A stretch of DNA of 33,898 bases from Rufibacter ruber (GTDB taxonomy: Bacteria; Bacteroidota; Bacteroidia; Cytophagales; Hymenobacteraceae), in the NCBI RefSeq assembly GCF_001647275.1, contig NZ_LRMM01000060.1, forward strand, positions 1 through 33,898, read 5' to 3'. The translations under genes were made by a program, and so were the position numbers. This document shows, in pieces, positions 7,369 through 16,888 of the stretch (position 1 is its first letter; every line of letters starts with the position of its first letter). Under the pieces are notes generated by a model. That model did no database searches, had not been told where the DNA came from, and saw only the letters and a program-made list of their open reading frames with translations.

Positions 7369-8928
7369 TCAAGGAATTACCTTAAAAGGGTTTTGGGGCG
7401 TCACCAGGATCACTTTCTCCCGCTCTACTATGACTGAGCCCGGCGTGGCTCCCCTGGGCTTTCTAACATACTTCCTGGGGGTGTACAGAACAGGGCAGAG
7501 GGTGTCATTCTTCCGCTTTGAGTAGTAGGCGGCTACTTGGGCGGCAGTCTCTATCACCGGCATTGGGAAAGGCTGGCCGGCTTTGAGTTTAATCACCACA
7601 TGGGAGCCGGGAACGTCTTTGGCATGGAGCCATAAGTCATCTTTGTGCGTATGGTGCAGGGTAAGCTTGTCATTGGCCTTGGCATTCTTCCCTACTAGTA
7701 TTTTGAATCCGTTTGTCTCAAATGTATGGTAAGGCAGCTCCTGCCCGGCGGGGAGGGGGACCACCGTGTTTTTTTTCAGGTATTGCCGCAGTTGCGGGGC
7801 GGAGGTGATTTCTTCCAGTTCCTTTAGTTGCCGACCTAGGCGCTCTACCTCCTGTTCCTTTTTTTCTGCCCTTGCCTGAAGTAGAGTAAGTTCTATCTGC
7901 TGGTTTTTAGCCTTCTTGTACAACCGTTCTGCCGTCTTTTGCGGGGTTTCAGTGGCGTGAAGCTTTATCTTACGGGTGGTGTCCTGGTAAAAGTCATACA
8001 GCTCCACCTCTGCGCTACCCTTGGGGATGTTGGTAAGGTTGGCCATAATGACATCTGCGGTTTGGGCGTACGGGGTGCCGTGGTGCCACGTTTCCAGCTG
8101 TTCCTGTATCTGCCACCAGATTTTCTGTGCCACCTCCAGCTGGCGCTGTAAAGACTTGTGTGCCGCCCCGTAATGCCTGCTGAAATACTCTTGTGCCCTG
8201 TACTGGGGAACAAAAGCATTAAGGGCTTCTAAGGGGTCTGTATACTTTTGCTGAATCTGCCCTACGGGTAACAGGGAGAAGCGAAGAACCTTGTCCAGGT
8301 AAGTGAGGTAGTAGGAGGGGGTTTCCAGCTGTGCCAGCATTTCTTGTACCAATTGCCATTGGGCCAGTGGTTGTTTTGCTTCTATCCCCATTTCCTGGAG
8401 GTAGAGTAGCGGGAGATCTCCCAGTGTAGGCAGCATTTTACCGAGCAGTTGTGGTTGTGCCAGAAACTGTTCCTGGGTCAAGTGCCAGTTCTGGTGCATT
8501 GCCCTATAGTCTAATTCCAGATCCTTGGCAAATTTCCGGTGGAATAGCGCCATGGGCTGATCCTGCTCAAATAGTATCACATTAGACCTGTTCCCGAAGA
8601 GTTTAAAGAGCAATACTTTCCCTTGGGTGAACTGAATAAAGAAGCTTCTTTCCTGCCGGTGCGCCTGTACCTCCAGCACCTGCTTTCCCCAGACAGATGT
8701 AAACAGGTCTACCGAGTTTTGCCTTGCCCTGTTAAACGTAGCAGGAAACTGGAGGCTGGAAAATGTGGAGGTCTGGATTGCCTTGATGAAAAACTCCTGC
8801 GCCCCGTTATGAAATGCCAATACCAGTTCATCTTTTTCCTGACTGAACACTGAGTGCAGGGAGAATCCTTTTAGTGTTTGTTCAAGCTTTTGGGCAAGTT
8901 GCCGTAAGAAGTAATAATTCTGATGCAC
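7369..8928 (-). CDS. NFACT family protein (RqcH/Tae2-like, DUF814 C-terminus)
   Basis: This 519-residue protein has an NFACT-N-like first half, a charged coiled coil at about residues 330-390 (ERLYKKAKNQQIELTLLQAR...), and a C-terminal NFACT-R/DUF814 domain. The latter is marked by ETNGFKILVGKNAKANDKL, DLWLHAKDVPGSHVVIK and AAYYSKRKNDTLCPVLYTPR. In other bacteria RqcH binds obstructed 50S subunits carrying peptidyl-tRNA and adds alanine tails. Whether this short Bacteroidota form does the same is an inference. The start is GTG at 8928, three bases after the stop of the MBL-hydrolase gene, so the two are almost certainly cotranscribed. A repeat palindrome follows 8 nt downstream of the stop and probably marks the end of the operon. 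Confidence 0.85.
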   Translation of the reverse strand: MHQNYYFLRQLAQKLEQTLKGFSLHSVFSQEKDELVLAFHNGAQEFFIKAIQTSTFSSLQFPATFNRARQNSVDLFTSVWGKQVLEVQAHRQERSFFIQFTQGKVLLFKLFGNRSNVILFEQDQPMALFHRKFAKDLELDYRAMHQNWHLTQEQFLAQPQLLGKMLPTLGDLPLLYLQEMGIEAKQPLAQWQLVQEMLAQLETPSYYLTYLDKVLRFSLLPVGQIQQKYTDPLEALNAFVPQYRAQEYFSRHYGAAHKSLQRQLEVAQKIWWQIQEQLETWHHGTPYAQTADVIMANLTNIPKGSAEVELYDFYQDTTRKIKLHATETPQKTAERLYKKAKNQQIELTLLQARAEKKEQEVERLGRQLKELEEITSAPQLRQYLKKNTVVPLPAGQELPYHTFETNGFKILVGKNAKANDKLTLHHTHKDDLWLHAKDVPGSHVVIKLKAGQPFPMPVIETAAQVAAYYSKRKNDTLCPVLYTPRKYVRKPRGATPGSVIVEREKVILVTPQNPFKVIP

Positions 8929-8931
8929 TGT

Positions 8932-9693
8932 TTATAGGCTAAGGGTTAAGCCATCAAACGCAAGCCTGATGTGAGGGGGCAGTTCTGTTTCGATTTCCCT
9001 ATGTAAACCCAGCAAATGGCTTATATGCGTCAAGTACGCTTGCTGCGGGGCCAGGTCTTCTAAGAGTGCCAGGGCCTCAGACAGCGAAAAATGCGAGATA
9101 TGCGGCTCTCTTCTGAGGGCGTTCACCACCACTACCTTTGAGCCTCTTACCTTCTCTTTTTCCTCCTCAGAAATGAAGTTGGCATCTGTTATGTAGGTGA
9201 AATCACCCACCCTGAAGCCAAATACCGGTAACTTGTGGTGCATGACCTGGATGGGGGTTACCTGTATGCCCTGTACCTCAAAAGGCTGGTTTGAGATTGG
9301 GTGCAGTTCTACCCGGGGTACCCCCGGGTAAGTGGCATTGGTGAAGATATAGCTGAACTCCTGCTGCAGCTGCCTCAGCACCCGCTCATCAGCATAGACG
9401 GGCATGTCTATGCGCTGCATGAAGTTAAAGGCCCTTATGTCATCCATGCCGGCGGTATGGTCTTTGTGCTCATGGGTGAACAGCAGGGCATCAACCCTTT
9501 TAATCCGTTCCCGCAAAACCTGCTGCCTGAAGTCTGGGCCCGAGTCAATGATCAGGCTCTTGCCCTCTACCTCCAGATGCACAGAGACCCGTAACCGTTT
9601 GTCGCGGTAATCTAAGGAACGGCATACGTCACATTCACACCCAATCACGGGTACTCCCTGAGAGGTGCCTGTTCCTAAGAAAGTTACTTTCAC
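8932..9693 (-). CDS. MBL-fold metallo-hydrolase, PhnP-like
   Basis: This 253-residue metallo-beta-lactamase-fold phosphodiesterase or hydrolase opens with the strand VTFLGTGTSQGVP. It has a probable structural zinc site (C19, C21, C24 in GCECDVC) as in PhnP, the metal motif H74-E-H76-K-D78-H79, and later VMHHKLPVFGFR, DFTYITDAN and AYLTHISHL with further metal-binding histidines. Family members cleave cyclic nucleotides or phosphodiesters. The substrate here is unknown. The start is GTG at 9693, overlapping the TGA of the upstream 92-residue gene by four bases (GTGA). The gene therefore sits in the middle of a tightly packed cluster with the NFACT gene. Confidence 0.87.
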   Translation of the reverse strand: MKVTFLGTGTSQGVPVIGCECDVCRSLDYRDKRLRVSVHLEVEGKSLIIDSGPDFRQQVLRERIKRVDALLFTHEHKDHTAGMDDIRAFNFMQRIDMPVYADERVLRQLQQEFSYIFTNATYPGVPRVELHPISNQPFEVQGIQVTPIQVMHHKLPVFGFRVGDFTYITDANFISEEEKEKVRGSKVVVVNALRREPHISHFSLSEALALLEDLAPQQAYLTHISHLLGLHREIETELPPHIRLAFDGLTLSL

Positions 9694-9968
9694 GCAGCGG
9701 TAAGGGTTTGGTTTCTGATGGCCAGGAACAGTTCCTGGCTTTCTTCCCTGAGTTTCTCGGGCGCTATCTCAACTGCTTTCAAAATCTCAATGAGGCAATT
9801 GATTTTTCCCTCCAGCGGGAAGTATTTGTTTACAACCGCCACTTTCGTCTCCTTCAGGATACAGAACCCTGATTTAAACGTTCCTTTTTCGTAACGGAGC
9901 AGGTAATCAGACTCGGCAAAAATATCTTCTAACCGGCTCAGGAAGGGCCGGGTGTACTTTAATTGCAT
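9690..9968 (-). CDS. Conserved-looking small cytoplasmic protein of unknown function
   Basis: The 92-residue protein has no signal peptide or membrane helix. It starts MQLKYTRPFLSRLEDIFAES and has a beta-rich middle (YLLRYEKGTFKSGFCILKE, KVAVVNKYFPLEGK) and a helical C-terminus (INCLIEILKAVE, PEKLREESQELFLAIR). I do not recognise the family. It overlaps the MBL-hydrolase start by four bases and follows the CheY-like gene by 31 nt. It may work with the MBL or NFACT proteins, but this rests on position only. Confidence 0.75.
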   Translation of the reverse strand: MQLKYTRPFLSRLEDIFAESDYLLRYEKGTFKSGFCILKETKVAVVNKYFPLEGKINCLIEILKAVEIAPEKLREESQELFLAIRNQTLTAA

Positions 9969-9999
9969 AGGGTGACTTTAAGCGATGGTGCCGGTGGAA

Positions 10000-10377
10000 T
10001 TAGTGCACGTATTCTTTCACGGTTTGCACCAACATGTCAAAATCCAAAGGCTTAGGAAGGTACGCATTGATACCTGCTTCCTTGAACTGCTCCAGGGTGT
10101 AGTTGTTGGCATTACCCGTCACGGCAATGATAGGAATACCAGATATCTCAGGATTCTCACTGGAGCGGATCTCTTTGGTGCACTCCATCCCGTTTTTCAC
10201 AGGAATGTTAAGGTCCATGAGAATGGCGTCAATTTTCTGCTCGTTCACTTTCTTGATAACCTCGCCACCGTTTTTGGCAGAAAGTACCTTATAGTTTTGA
10301 AGTTCAAGGATTTTCTTGGTAAGGTTCAGAATTACAGAGCTGTCTTCTGCAATTAATATGGTTTTAGTCTCTGCCAT
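10000..10377 (-). CDS. Single-domain response regulator cotranscribed with the hybrid kinase
   Basis: This 125-residue receiver domain has E11-D12 after ILIA, phospho-acceptor D55 in AILMDLNIPVKNG, Thr in AVTGNA, and K109 in YLPKPL. It starts two bases after the stop of the 1755-residue hybrid kinase, so the two are one transcriptional unit. It is a likely terminal or shuttle receiver for the kinase's own HPt domain (kinase His to kinase receiver to HPt to this protein). That route is inferred from gene order and domain content. There is no DNA-binding output domain, so the output must be by protein contact. Confidence 0.9.
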   Translation of the reverse strand: MAETKTILIAEDSSVILNLTKKILELQNYKVLSAKNGGEVIKKVNEQKIDAILMDLNIPVKNGMECTKEIRSSENPEISGIPIIAVTGNANNYTLEQFKEAGINAYLPKPLDFDMLVQTVKEYVH

Positions 10378-10379
10378 GG

Positions 10380-13300
10380 TTAGTTTGATAAAATTGTCTT
10401 TCTGTATTGGGCTTTAAAATTAGCAAAACTTGTCTCTAAATCAGAAAACGTTTGCGGTACACCCTCAATGTCGCCTTTTAGAATGTCATGCTCCAGATTT
10501 TTTGCCAAAGTTGACACTATATTCAGTCCGAGCGTAGAGGCTGTCCCTTTAATTTGATGCAGTGTACTCAAAATACTGCTATAATGTTTTGCGGCTACGT
10601 CCTTTTTGGCCTCTTCCAGAAGAGGAAAGGTTTCTTCCTCAAAATCAATGTACAGCTGCAGGGCAAATTCATCTCCCCCAATACTGCGCAGCTGTTCTAC
10701 TATCTCCATTTCCAGAAAAGGCTCCTCTTTTTCTTGTTCATCAGTTATGAGCGGAGCTATTTCTACGTTTGACTCAGGCACTGCCTCCGTGGCATTCCCA
10801 TACCACTTAACCAAGCGGTCATAGAGGTCAGTGATTTTTACCGGTTTTGAGATATAGTCGTCCAGCCCCTCTCTGATGAACTTCTCCGCATCATCTTTCA
10901 TGGAATAGGCCGTCATGGCTACAATAGGGGGGCAGGAGGAGCCTAGCAGTTTTTTTAACTCTTTGGTGGCGGTCACGCCGTCCATTTCCGGCATCTGTAT
11001 GTCCATGAAGATGAGGTCATATGGAGTAGCCACTGCTTTCTCAATGGCTTCAAACCCGTTAGATGCCACATCTGCATAGCAGCCCATGCGCTCCAACAGT
11101 TTAAGTGCCACCTTCTGGTTGATCTGGTTGTCATCTACCAACAGCAGGGTCGGCGAGGGGTTGAATTTCCCTATTTCTTCCAGTTCTTTTGAAGAGAGAA
11201 GCATTTCATTGATCTGGGTCACGTTGGTTGCCTCACGGCAGGTAATGGTGAACCAGAAGGTACTGCCTTTCCCCACTTCTGACTCCACCCCAATTTCACC
11301 CCCCAGCAGCTCACTGAGTTGTTTGGAAATGGCCAGGCCGAGGCCGGTACCCCCAAATGATTTGGAGGAGGAGTTGTCCAGCTGGGTGAAGTTAGTGAAG
11401 AGGAGCCGTATGTCTTCTTCGCTGATGCCAATACCAGAATCATTGACCCGGAACTGCAACAGGTGCTGGTCTCCCTCTGACTGCAGCCTTTTTACTTCAA
11501 CACTCACAGCCCCTTCATTGGTGAACTTAATGGCATTGGAGGTGAGGTTGGAGAGGATCTGCAGCAGCCTGGTTTCATCTGTGACAATGTAACGTGGGGT
11601 GTCTTCAGAAATAAAGTAAGTAAACTCCAGGTCTTTCTGGTTGGCCCTATTTGCAAAAAGGGAGTGTATTTTTTCTAGGGAGTAGTGTAAGTCAAGCCCC
11701 GTTTCGTTTATCTGCAGCTTGCCCGCCTGTATCTTTGAAAGGTCTAAAATGTCATTTAGAATATCCAGCAGGGCATCTGATGATTTGCGGAGCGTATCTG
11801 TGTAATCCCGTTGCTCATCATTGGTGGCAGAATGGTGCAGGAGGTCAATCATGCCAATGATGCCGTTCATGGGAGTGCGCAGTTCATGGCTCATGTTGGC
11901 CAGAAACTGGTTTTTAGCTTGCAAAGAAGTCTCTGCCAGTTCTTTGGCTCTGATCAGTTCCCGCTGGGTGTTCTTTAGTTCGGTGATATCGCGGCATACT
12001 CCTTCAATAGCCACTGGTTCTGCCTCTGCGTTTAAGATAAGCCGTGAGTTGATCAATACCTGTATCTCTATTTCAAACTTAGTGCGCAGGGTGGTTTCAA
12101 AGTTCCTGACGCTTCTCTGTTCAAAAAGATGATGCAACAACTGCTCACGGTCCTCTGGGTATACATACAAGTCACGGGCATTCATCCCCATGGCCTCTGC
12201 CTGGGTATATCCCAGCATTTCCTGCACAGAGGGGCTCAGCAGCTGGAAGTCTCCCTCAATGTTGGTCTTGTAATACATGTCCTGGAATGACTCAAAGATC
12301 TGTCTGAACTTCTCTTCATTCTCTGCCAGGGCCAATTGAGAGATTTTCTTCTCGGTAATATCCAGCGCAATGGCAGAAACATCTTCAAAACTGCCATTCT
12401 CCAGGTAGATAGGGTTGAGCAAAATTTCAAGCCATTCACTGTTTCCCTCAGGCCGCTGTAGCTCAATCTCAAATTGTTGCGGCTCCCCAGAGAAAGCCTG
12501 CTCATACCTATCCTGCAGTAACCCATAGTACTCTGGAGACACAAACGTTTCTACCAAATAACTCAGTATGCTGCCAATGGCGGGTGTCTTGCCAGCCCAG
12601 GTATGGATTTCGTTAGAGAAGTTCTGGTTAAAAGAGGTAAGCTTATATTGCCGGTTAAGTGACCACATCAGGTGGCTTCCGCTCTCAAAGATGGCTTTTA
12701 AGCGTGCATTCTGAATGGTAATCTGCTCTTCGTTCCGTTTGCGTTCAATGGCCAGCGCCACCTGGTTGGAGATAAAATGCAGAATCTCAATATCTGTCTG
12801 CACATAGGCCTCCGGGTTTTTGTAATCGCGTACGGCAATCACCCCAATAATGCGCTCCCCTATGGAGAGGGGCGAGGAAAGCATTACTTCTGGCACCACC
12901 CCGTTGACTTCAATTTTCCCTTCTTCCACCAAAGCCATGAAATCTTCTTTGGTGGCGTACAGCGGTTTGCCGGTTTTGATCACATACTCCGTCATGCCCA
13001 GCGAGAAAGGCCTGGGCGCGGCGGGCACCGTAGATAACTGATCTACATAGTACACAAAGTTGATGGTGTTCTTCTCCTCATCAAACAGGGCAATGTAGAA
13101 GTTATGGGTCTCAATAATCTTGCTCAGCTCCCGGTGGATGGCACTGTACAAAGACGGCAAATCTTTGGAGCTGATGGCCAGGTTGGCAATGCTGTAATAC
13201 ACCTTCTGCAGGCGCTCTGCCTTGATGCGGTCTGTGATGTCATGGAGAATGGCCCGCGTGGCAATGGGCTTCCCATCCTGCCAGCTGCAGTTGATACTCC

Positions 13301-15647
13301 CTATCAAGTGAATGGGCTTGCCACTTTTGGTCAGAAAGACGGTTTCAATCTTATTGACATCTTCGCCTTTGTAGAGGTTACGAAGCTGGTAGATCAACTT
13401 GGCCTTATAGTAAGGATGGACAATGTCATTGAGGGTGAGGTTCTCAATATCATAGTCATTGTACCCCAGCTTTTCTTTCCAGGCCCGGTTAACAAAGATG
13501 AATTTGTTGTCTGTAGAAATGTTCTGGATGAGGTCATGGGCATTGTCAAAGAGGTCTTGCAGACGTATTTTATTGTCTTTCAAGGCTTCCATGGCAATGC
13601 GTTTGTCGGTCATGTCTTTGCCAACGCCGGTAATGCCTACTACTTTCCCTTCGGCATCCATCTCAAACATGATGTTCCAGCGCAGGATCTTGGTAGACTG
13701 TGACTTGGTGAGCAGGTCCCATTCATAGTAGCTGCGCAACGACTGGCTCTGCAACGCCTTCTGGATTTCCTGAATGCGGGTTCCCCGCTCAGGTTCAGGC
13801 ACAAACAGTTCATAATAGTTCTGACCAATGACTTCCTCCCGCTTATAGCCGGTATACTGCAGGAAATAATCATTGACATAGACAATACGCAGGTCCAGGT
13901 CAAGGCTCACATAGGCCAGGTTCACCTGGCTGAGGAAGGAGCGGAACTGCTGCATGGATTCCCGTAGAACCTCCTGCCGGCGCACCAGTGCCTGTGCCTC
14001 TTTGCGCTGGGTGATGTCCCGCAGAATGCACTGCACAAAAGAAACCCCATCCAGTTGAATAGCGCTGAAGCTGATTTCACTGTCTACCACACTGCCATCA
14101 GGCTTCTCTAAGCGCCACTCCAGCGTCTGCGGAATGCCTTCCAGCAGGGTGCTGTCAATCATTTGGAGCGCTTTCTCTACTGAGGATGTCCCGTCTGCCT
14201 GAAGCGCCGGGGAAAAATCTGCTATTCTCTTGCCCAGAATGTCTCTTTTGTCACAATCAAGCAACACCGAGGCCTGAAAGTTACAGTCAGCTATCTGGGT
14301 TTGGTTCAGCAGGAAAATAGCGTCATTGGAGGACTCAAAGAGGGTTTTGTATTTCCCTTCAGAATAATGTAGCTCCTGACGCAGTTCAAAACGGGAGAGG
14401 TAGGAGCTGATTTCAAACCCTACATAGTTGATGAATTCTGTAAGGGTGCTGGTGATGAGCTGGGCTTCCTCTACCAGAAGTATAATCACCGCCAGGTAAT
14501 TCTTTTCAGTGCTTACCGGCATGGCCACCACTTCCCTTTTCTGGAACAGGTGCTGAAAGTTGCGGGAGATGCTCAGGATGGAGCGGTTCCTGCCCTTGTT
14601 TTCCAGCTGGGCCAAAAACTCGGGTTTCAAGGCCAAAATGCTCTGCTCCTGCAGGAGGTGAGAGTCCTTACCCTTGTTCTTGATCAACTGCACCATGCGG
14701 TTGGTGGGCTGAAATACGTAGACACCGCCGCCAGAAATGGTAGGGCGGGTCAGCAGTGCATCTAAGGTGGCCGCTAGTACATCTTCTGCGGTTTTCAGGT
14801 TTGAAAAGTTGGGGAGTAGCTTAGATACAAACTCCTGTTGGTCCTGACGCAACCTGCCAGCCTCACTGCTGCCTTTTGCGTCTTCAATGGGGCGCGCAGT
14901 GCCAAGCACCACCTCCTGCCCAAAATATTTTCCGCACCTGAAAGAAAGGAGTACGGGGAGCAGCGTTTCGGCTTTGTCTTTGAACCACCAGTCAAACCGC
15001 TGGGTTTTACCTTCGCACGCTTTCTGAATCCTTTTCTTGAAAGCCATTTTCTCTGATGGGTTCAGGTCAAAGGCTTCAAAGACACTTTTACCTACCAGTT
15101 CTCCCTTTTCAAACTGAATGAGCCCCAGTGCTTCTTTGTTAATGTCAATGAAAATCCCTTTTTTGTCAAGAATAAACAGGGGTTCATTGCTGTCTTCAAA
15201 GAGGGTGCGGTAACTGGACTCTGAGGCATACATATCGCCCACGGGCATGACTTCAGCAGAGGCTGACCTAACGGCCAGGTAGAGCAGCTCATGGCCGTCT
15301 TGCTGCACCAGGCTTGATTTGAAATAAAACAATTCACTGCCCAGGTTCTTCTCCTTGGGCTGGAAAAAACCGCTGATGTTCTTGCGGTTACGCAGCAGCC
15401 GTACATTCTTCTCAAACGTAGGCAGGTATTTCTCATCTAAGAGTTGCTTAATGTTCAGGTGCTCCGGAAAATCCTGCCCTTTGAAGAAAAACTCCCGGGT
15501 CTGGCTGTTCACCTTGAGCAATTCACCCTCAGGGGTGCAGACAAACATGAGTTTCCTGCTACCGCTCACGTGCTCGGCCAAATCAATTAATCGTTCTGCC
15601 GCTGCTACCTTTGCTTCTCTTTCTGCAGATGTCATAGTGTTTGTCAT
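10380..15647 (-). CDS. Giant hybrid sensor histidine kinase with seven PAS, two GAF, receiver and HPt domains
   Basis: This 1755-residue protein has no evident membrane helix, so it is probably cytoplasmic. Approximate order: PAS-like (25-130), PAS (145-260), GAF (275-430), PAS (435-560), PAS (580-700), PAS (705-825), GAF (830-985), PAS (990-1110), PAS (1115-1235), HisKA with H1254 in NMSHELRTPMNG, HATPase with DSGIGIS and GGTGLGLAI, receiver with D1549 in LIFMDIQMPEMDG and SKPV lysine, then HPt with H1697 in LHQIKGTAS. Several PAS segments end in the usual DIT motif (ILRDITQRK, ILHDITDR, ALDITEKK, CRDITELK). One polypeptide therefore holds a complete His-Asp-His relay. The next gene, two bases on, is a lone receiver that could take the phosphate. 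The ligands of the PAS and GAF domains are unknown. The ATG at 15647 gives a hydrophilic N-terminus, and an ATG four codons later is an alternative. Confidence 0.93.
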   Translation of the reverse strand: MTNTMTSAEREAKVAAAERLIDLAEHVSGSRKLMFVCTPEGELLKVNSQTREFFFKGQDFPEHLNIKQLLDEKYLPTFEKNVRLLRNRKNISGFFQPKEKNLGSELFYFKSSLVQQDGHELLYLAVRSASAEVMPVGDMYASESSYRTLFEDSNEPLFILDKKGIFIDINKEALGLIQFEKGELVGKSVFEAFDLNPSEKMAFKKRIQKACEGKTQRFDWWFKDKAETLLPVLLSFRCGKYFGQEVVLGTARPIEDAKGSSEAGRLRQDQQEFVSKLLPNFSNLKTAEDVLAATLDALLTRPTISGGGVYVFQPTNRMVQLIKNKGKDSHLLQEQSILALKPEFLAQLENKGRNRSILSISRNFQHLFQKREVVAMPVSTEKNYLAVIILLVEEAQLITSTLTEFINYVGFEISSYLSRFELRQELHYSEGKYKTLFESSNDAIFLLNQTQIADCNFQASVLLDCDKRDILGKRIADFSPALQADGTSSVEKALQMIDSTLLEGIPQTLEWRLEKPDGSVVDSEISFSAIQLDGVSFVQCILRDITQRKEAQALVRRQEVLRESMQQFRSFLSQVNLAYVSLDLDLRIVYVNDYFLQYTGYKREEVIGQNYYELFVPEPERGTRIQEIQKALQSQSLRSYYEWDLLTKSQSTKILRWNIMFEMDAEGKVVGITGVGKDMTDKRIAMEALKDNKIRLQDLFDNAHDLIQNISTDNKFIFVNRAWKEKLGYNDYDIENLTLNDIVHPYYKAKLIYQLRNLYKGEDVNKIETVFLTKSGKPIHLIGSINCSWQDGKPIATRAILHDITDRIKAERLQKVYYSIANLAISSKDLPSLYSAIHRELSKIIETHNFYIALFDEEKNTINFVYYVDQLSTVPAAPRPFSLGMTEYVIKTGKPLYATKEDFMALVEEGKIEVNGVVPEVMLSSPLSIGERIIGVIAVRDYKNPEAYVQTDIEILHFISNQVALAIERKRNEEQITIQNARLKAIFESGSHLMWSLNRQYKLTSFNQNFSNEIHTWAGKTPAIGSILSYLVETFVSPEYYGLLQDRYEQAFSGEPQQFEIELQRPEGNSEWLEILLNPIYLENGSFEDVSAIALDITEKKISQLALAENEEKFRQIFESFQDMYYKTNIEGDFQLLSPSVQEMLGYTQAEAMGMNARDLYVYPEDREQLLHHLFEQRSVRNFETTLRTKFEIEIQVLINSRLILNAEAEPVAIEGVCRDITELKNTQRELIRAKELAETSLQAKNQFLANMSHELRTPMNGIIGMIDLLHHSATNDEQRDYTDTLRKSSDALLDILNDILDLSKIQAGKLQINETGLDLHYSLEKIHSLFANRANQKDLEFTYFISEDTPRYIVTDETRLLQILSNLTSNAIKFTNEGAVSVEVKRLQSEGDQHLLQFRVNDSGIGISEEDIRLLFTNFTQLDNSSSKSFGGTGLGLAISKQLSELLGGEIGVESEVGKGSTFWFTITCREATNVTQINEMLLSSKELEEIGKFNPSPTLLLVDDNQINQKVALKLLERMGCYADVASNGFEAIEKAVATPYDLIFMDIQMPEMDGVTATKELKKLLGSSCPPIVAMTAYSMKDDAEKFIREGLDDYISKPVKITDLYDRLVKWYGNATEAVPESNVEIAPLITDEQEKEEPFLEMEIVEQLRSIGGDEFALQLYIDFEEETFPLLEEAKKDVAAKHYSSILSTLHQIKGTASTLGLNIVSTLAKNLEHDILKGDIEGVPQTFSDLETSFANFKAQYRKTILSN

Positions 15648-15802
15648 ACGTTGCCTTTGAACCAGGTGATGTCCATTGCCTGTGAAACGGGTATGGCTCT
15701 TGGAAAGAAATCACCTATTTTAGCAAAAATAACTTAAAAACATTGTTTTTCTAGGGGCAGTATCTACAAGTGTGGCCCCTCTTTACCGGGCTCTTCACCA
15801 CC

Positions 15803-16888
15803 ATGGGCAAAAGCATTGTCTTGACCGTCACAACTGACCTTAACCATGACCAGCGCATGCTGCGCATTGCCGGCACGCTGGCCAGTGCCGGGTTTGTGGT
15901 GACGCTGCTGGGGAGGGAGCTTCCCGGCTCTAAGCCACTGGGAGGCCAGCACTTTCAACAGGTGAGGCTCAGGTGCCGCTTGGCTAAAGGCCCCTTCTTT
16001 TACCTGGAGTTTAACCTGCGCCTGATCCTGTGGTTTCTCTGGAACAGGTTTGAAATCTACGGCGGCGTTGATGCTGACACGGCCCTGGCCGGCGTCTTGA
16101 CTGCGTGGTGGCGCCGCCAACCTTTTGTCTATGACGCCCATGAGTTGTTCCCAGAGTTGCCGGAGGTGGTCAACAGGCCCCCAGTGGAAGCCGTGTGGGC
16201 TTGGGTGGAGAAGTTGGCTTTCTCCCGTGCCAGCCTGGCCTATACGGTCAGCGGTTCACTGGTAGAGTACTTCCAGCAGCGGTACCGGCGGCGGGTGCAC
16301 CTCATCCGGAACATGCCGTTCCGGCAGCCGGGCGTGCAGGAGCCGGGGCAGCCCGTTTACTTCATTTACCAGGGTGCCCTCAATGTGGGCAGAGGGCTGG
16401 AAGCCACCCTGGAGGCCATGCAAGACGTGCCGGCACAGCTGGTTATTTGTGGCGATGGGCCGTTGCTGCCAGCCCTGCAGGAGAGGGTTCAACAGCTGAA
16501 CCTTTCCCGCAAAGTCATCTTCAAAGGAAATGTAGCGCCAGCAAGCCTGGCCCAGATCACCCAGCAGGCGTATGCGGGCATTATGCTGTTAGAAAACCAG
16601 GGCCTCAGCTACTACTACTCCCTGGCCAACAAGTTTTTTGATTATGTGCAGGCCGGTATTCCGCAGATATGCATTCCTTTCCCTGAATATGAGCGGCTCA
16701 ACACTGAATGGGAGGTTGCCCTCTTGACAAACAATAACCCAGAAGACATCAGAAAAAGCATGCTGGCCCTGCTGGAGGGGAGGGAGACGTACCAGCGCCT
16801 CCGGCATAACTGTCTGCGGGCCCGGCAGGAGTGGGTATGGGAGAAAGAGGCGGAGAGATTAGTACATTTGTACAAAGAATTAGCATGA
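15803..16888 (+). CDS. GT-B fold glycosyltransferase (GT4-like)
   Basis: This 361-residue glycosyltransferase has an N-terminal domain with strand KSIVLTVTTDLNHDQRM, the acceptor-side YDAHELFPELPE segment, and a C-terminal nucleotide-sugar domain (FIYQGALNVGRGLE, LVICGDGPLLPALQE, KVIFKGNVAPASL, then GIMLLENQGLSYYYSLANKF). The SLANKFFDYVQAGIP segment is the usual donor-binding region of GT4-like enzymes. The ATG at 15803 is preferred. The frame is open to 15770, but those extra residues have no family sense. The gene overlaps miaA by four bases (ATGA) and is divergent from the hybrid kinase. The sugar and acceptor are unknown, with envelope polysaccharide a reasonable guess. Confidence 0.85.
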   Translation: MGKSIVLTVTTDLNHDQRMLRIAGTLASAGFVVTLLGRELPGSKPLGGQHFQQVRLRCRLAKGPFFYLEFNLRLILWFLWNRFEIYGGVDADTALAGVLTAWWRRQPFVYDAHELFPELPEVVNRPPVEAVWAWVEKLAFSRASLAYTVSGSLVEYFQQRYRRRVHLIRNMPFRQPGVQEPGQPVYFIYQGALNVGRGLEATLEAMQDVPAQLVICGDGPLLPALQERVQQLNLSRKVIFKGNVAPASLAQITQQAYAGIMLLENQGLSYYYSLANKFFDYVQAGIPQICIPFPEYERLNTEWEVALLTNNNPEDIRKSMLALLEGRETYQRLRHNCLRARQEWVWEKEAERLVHLYKELA

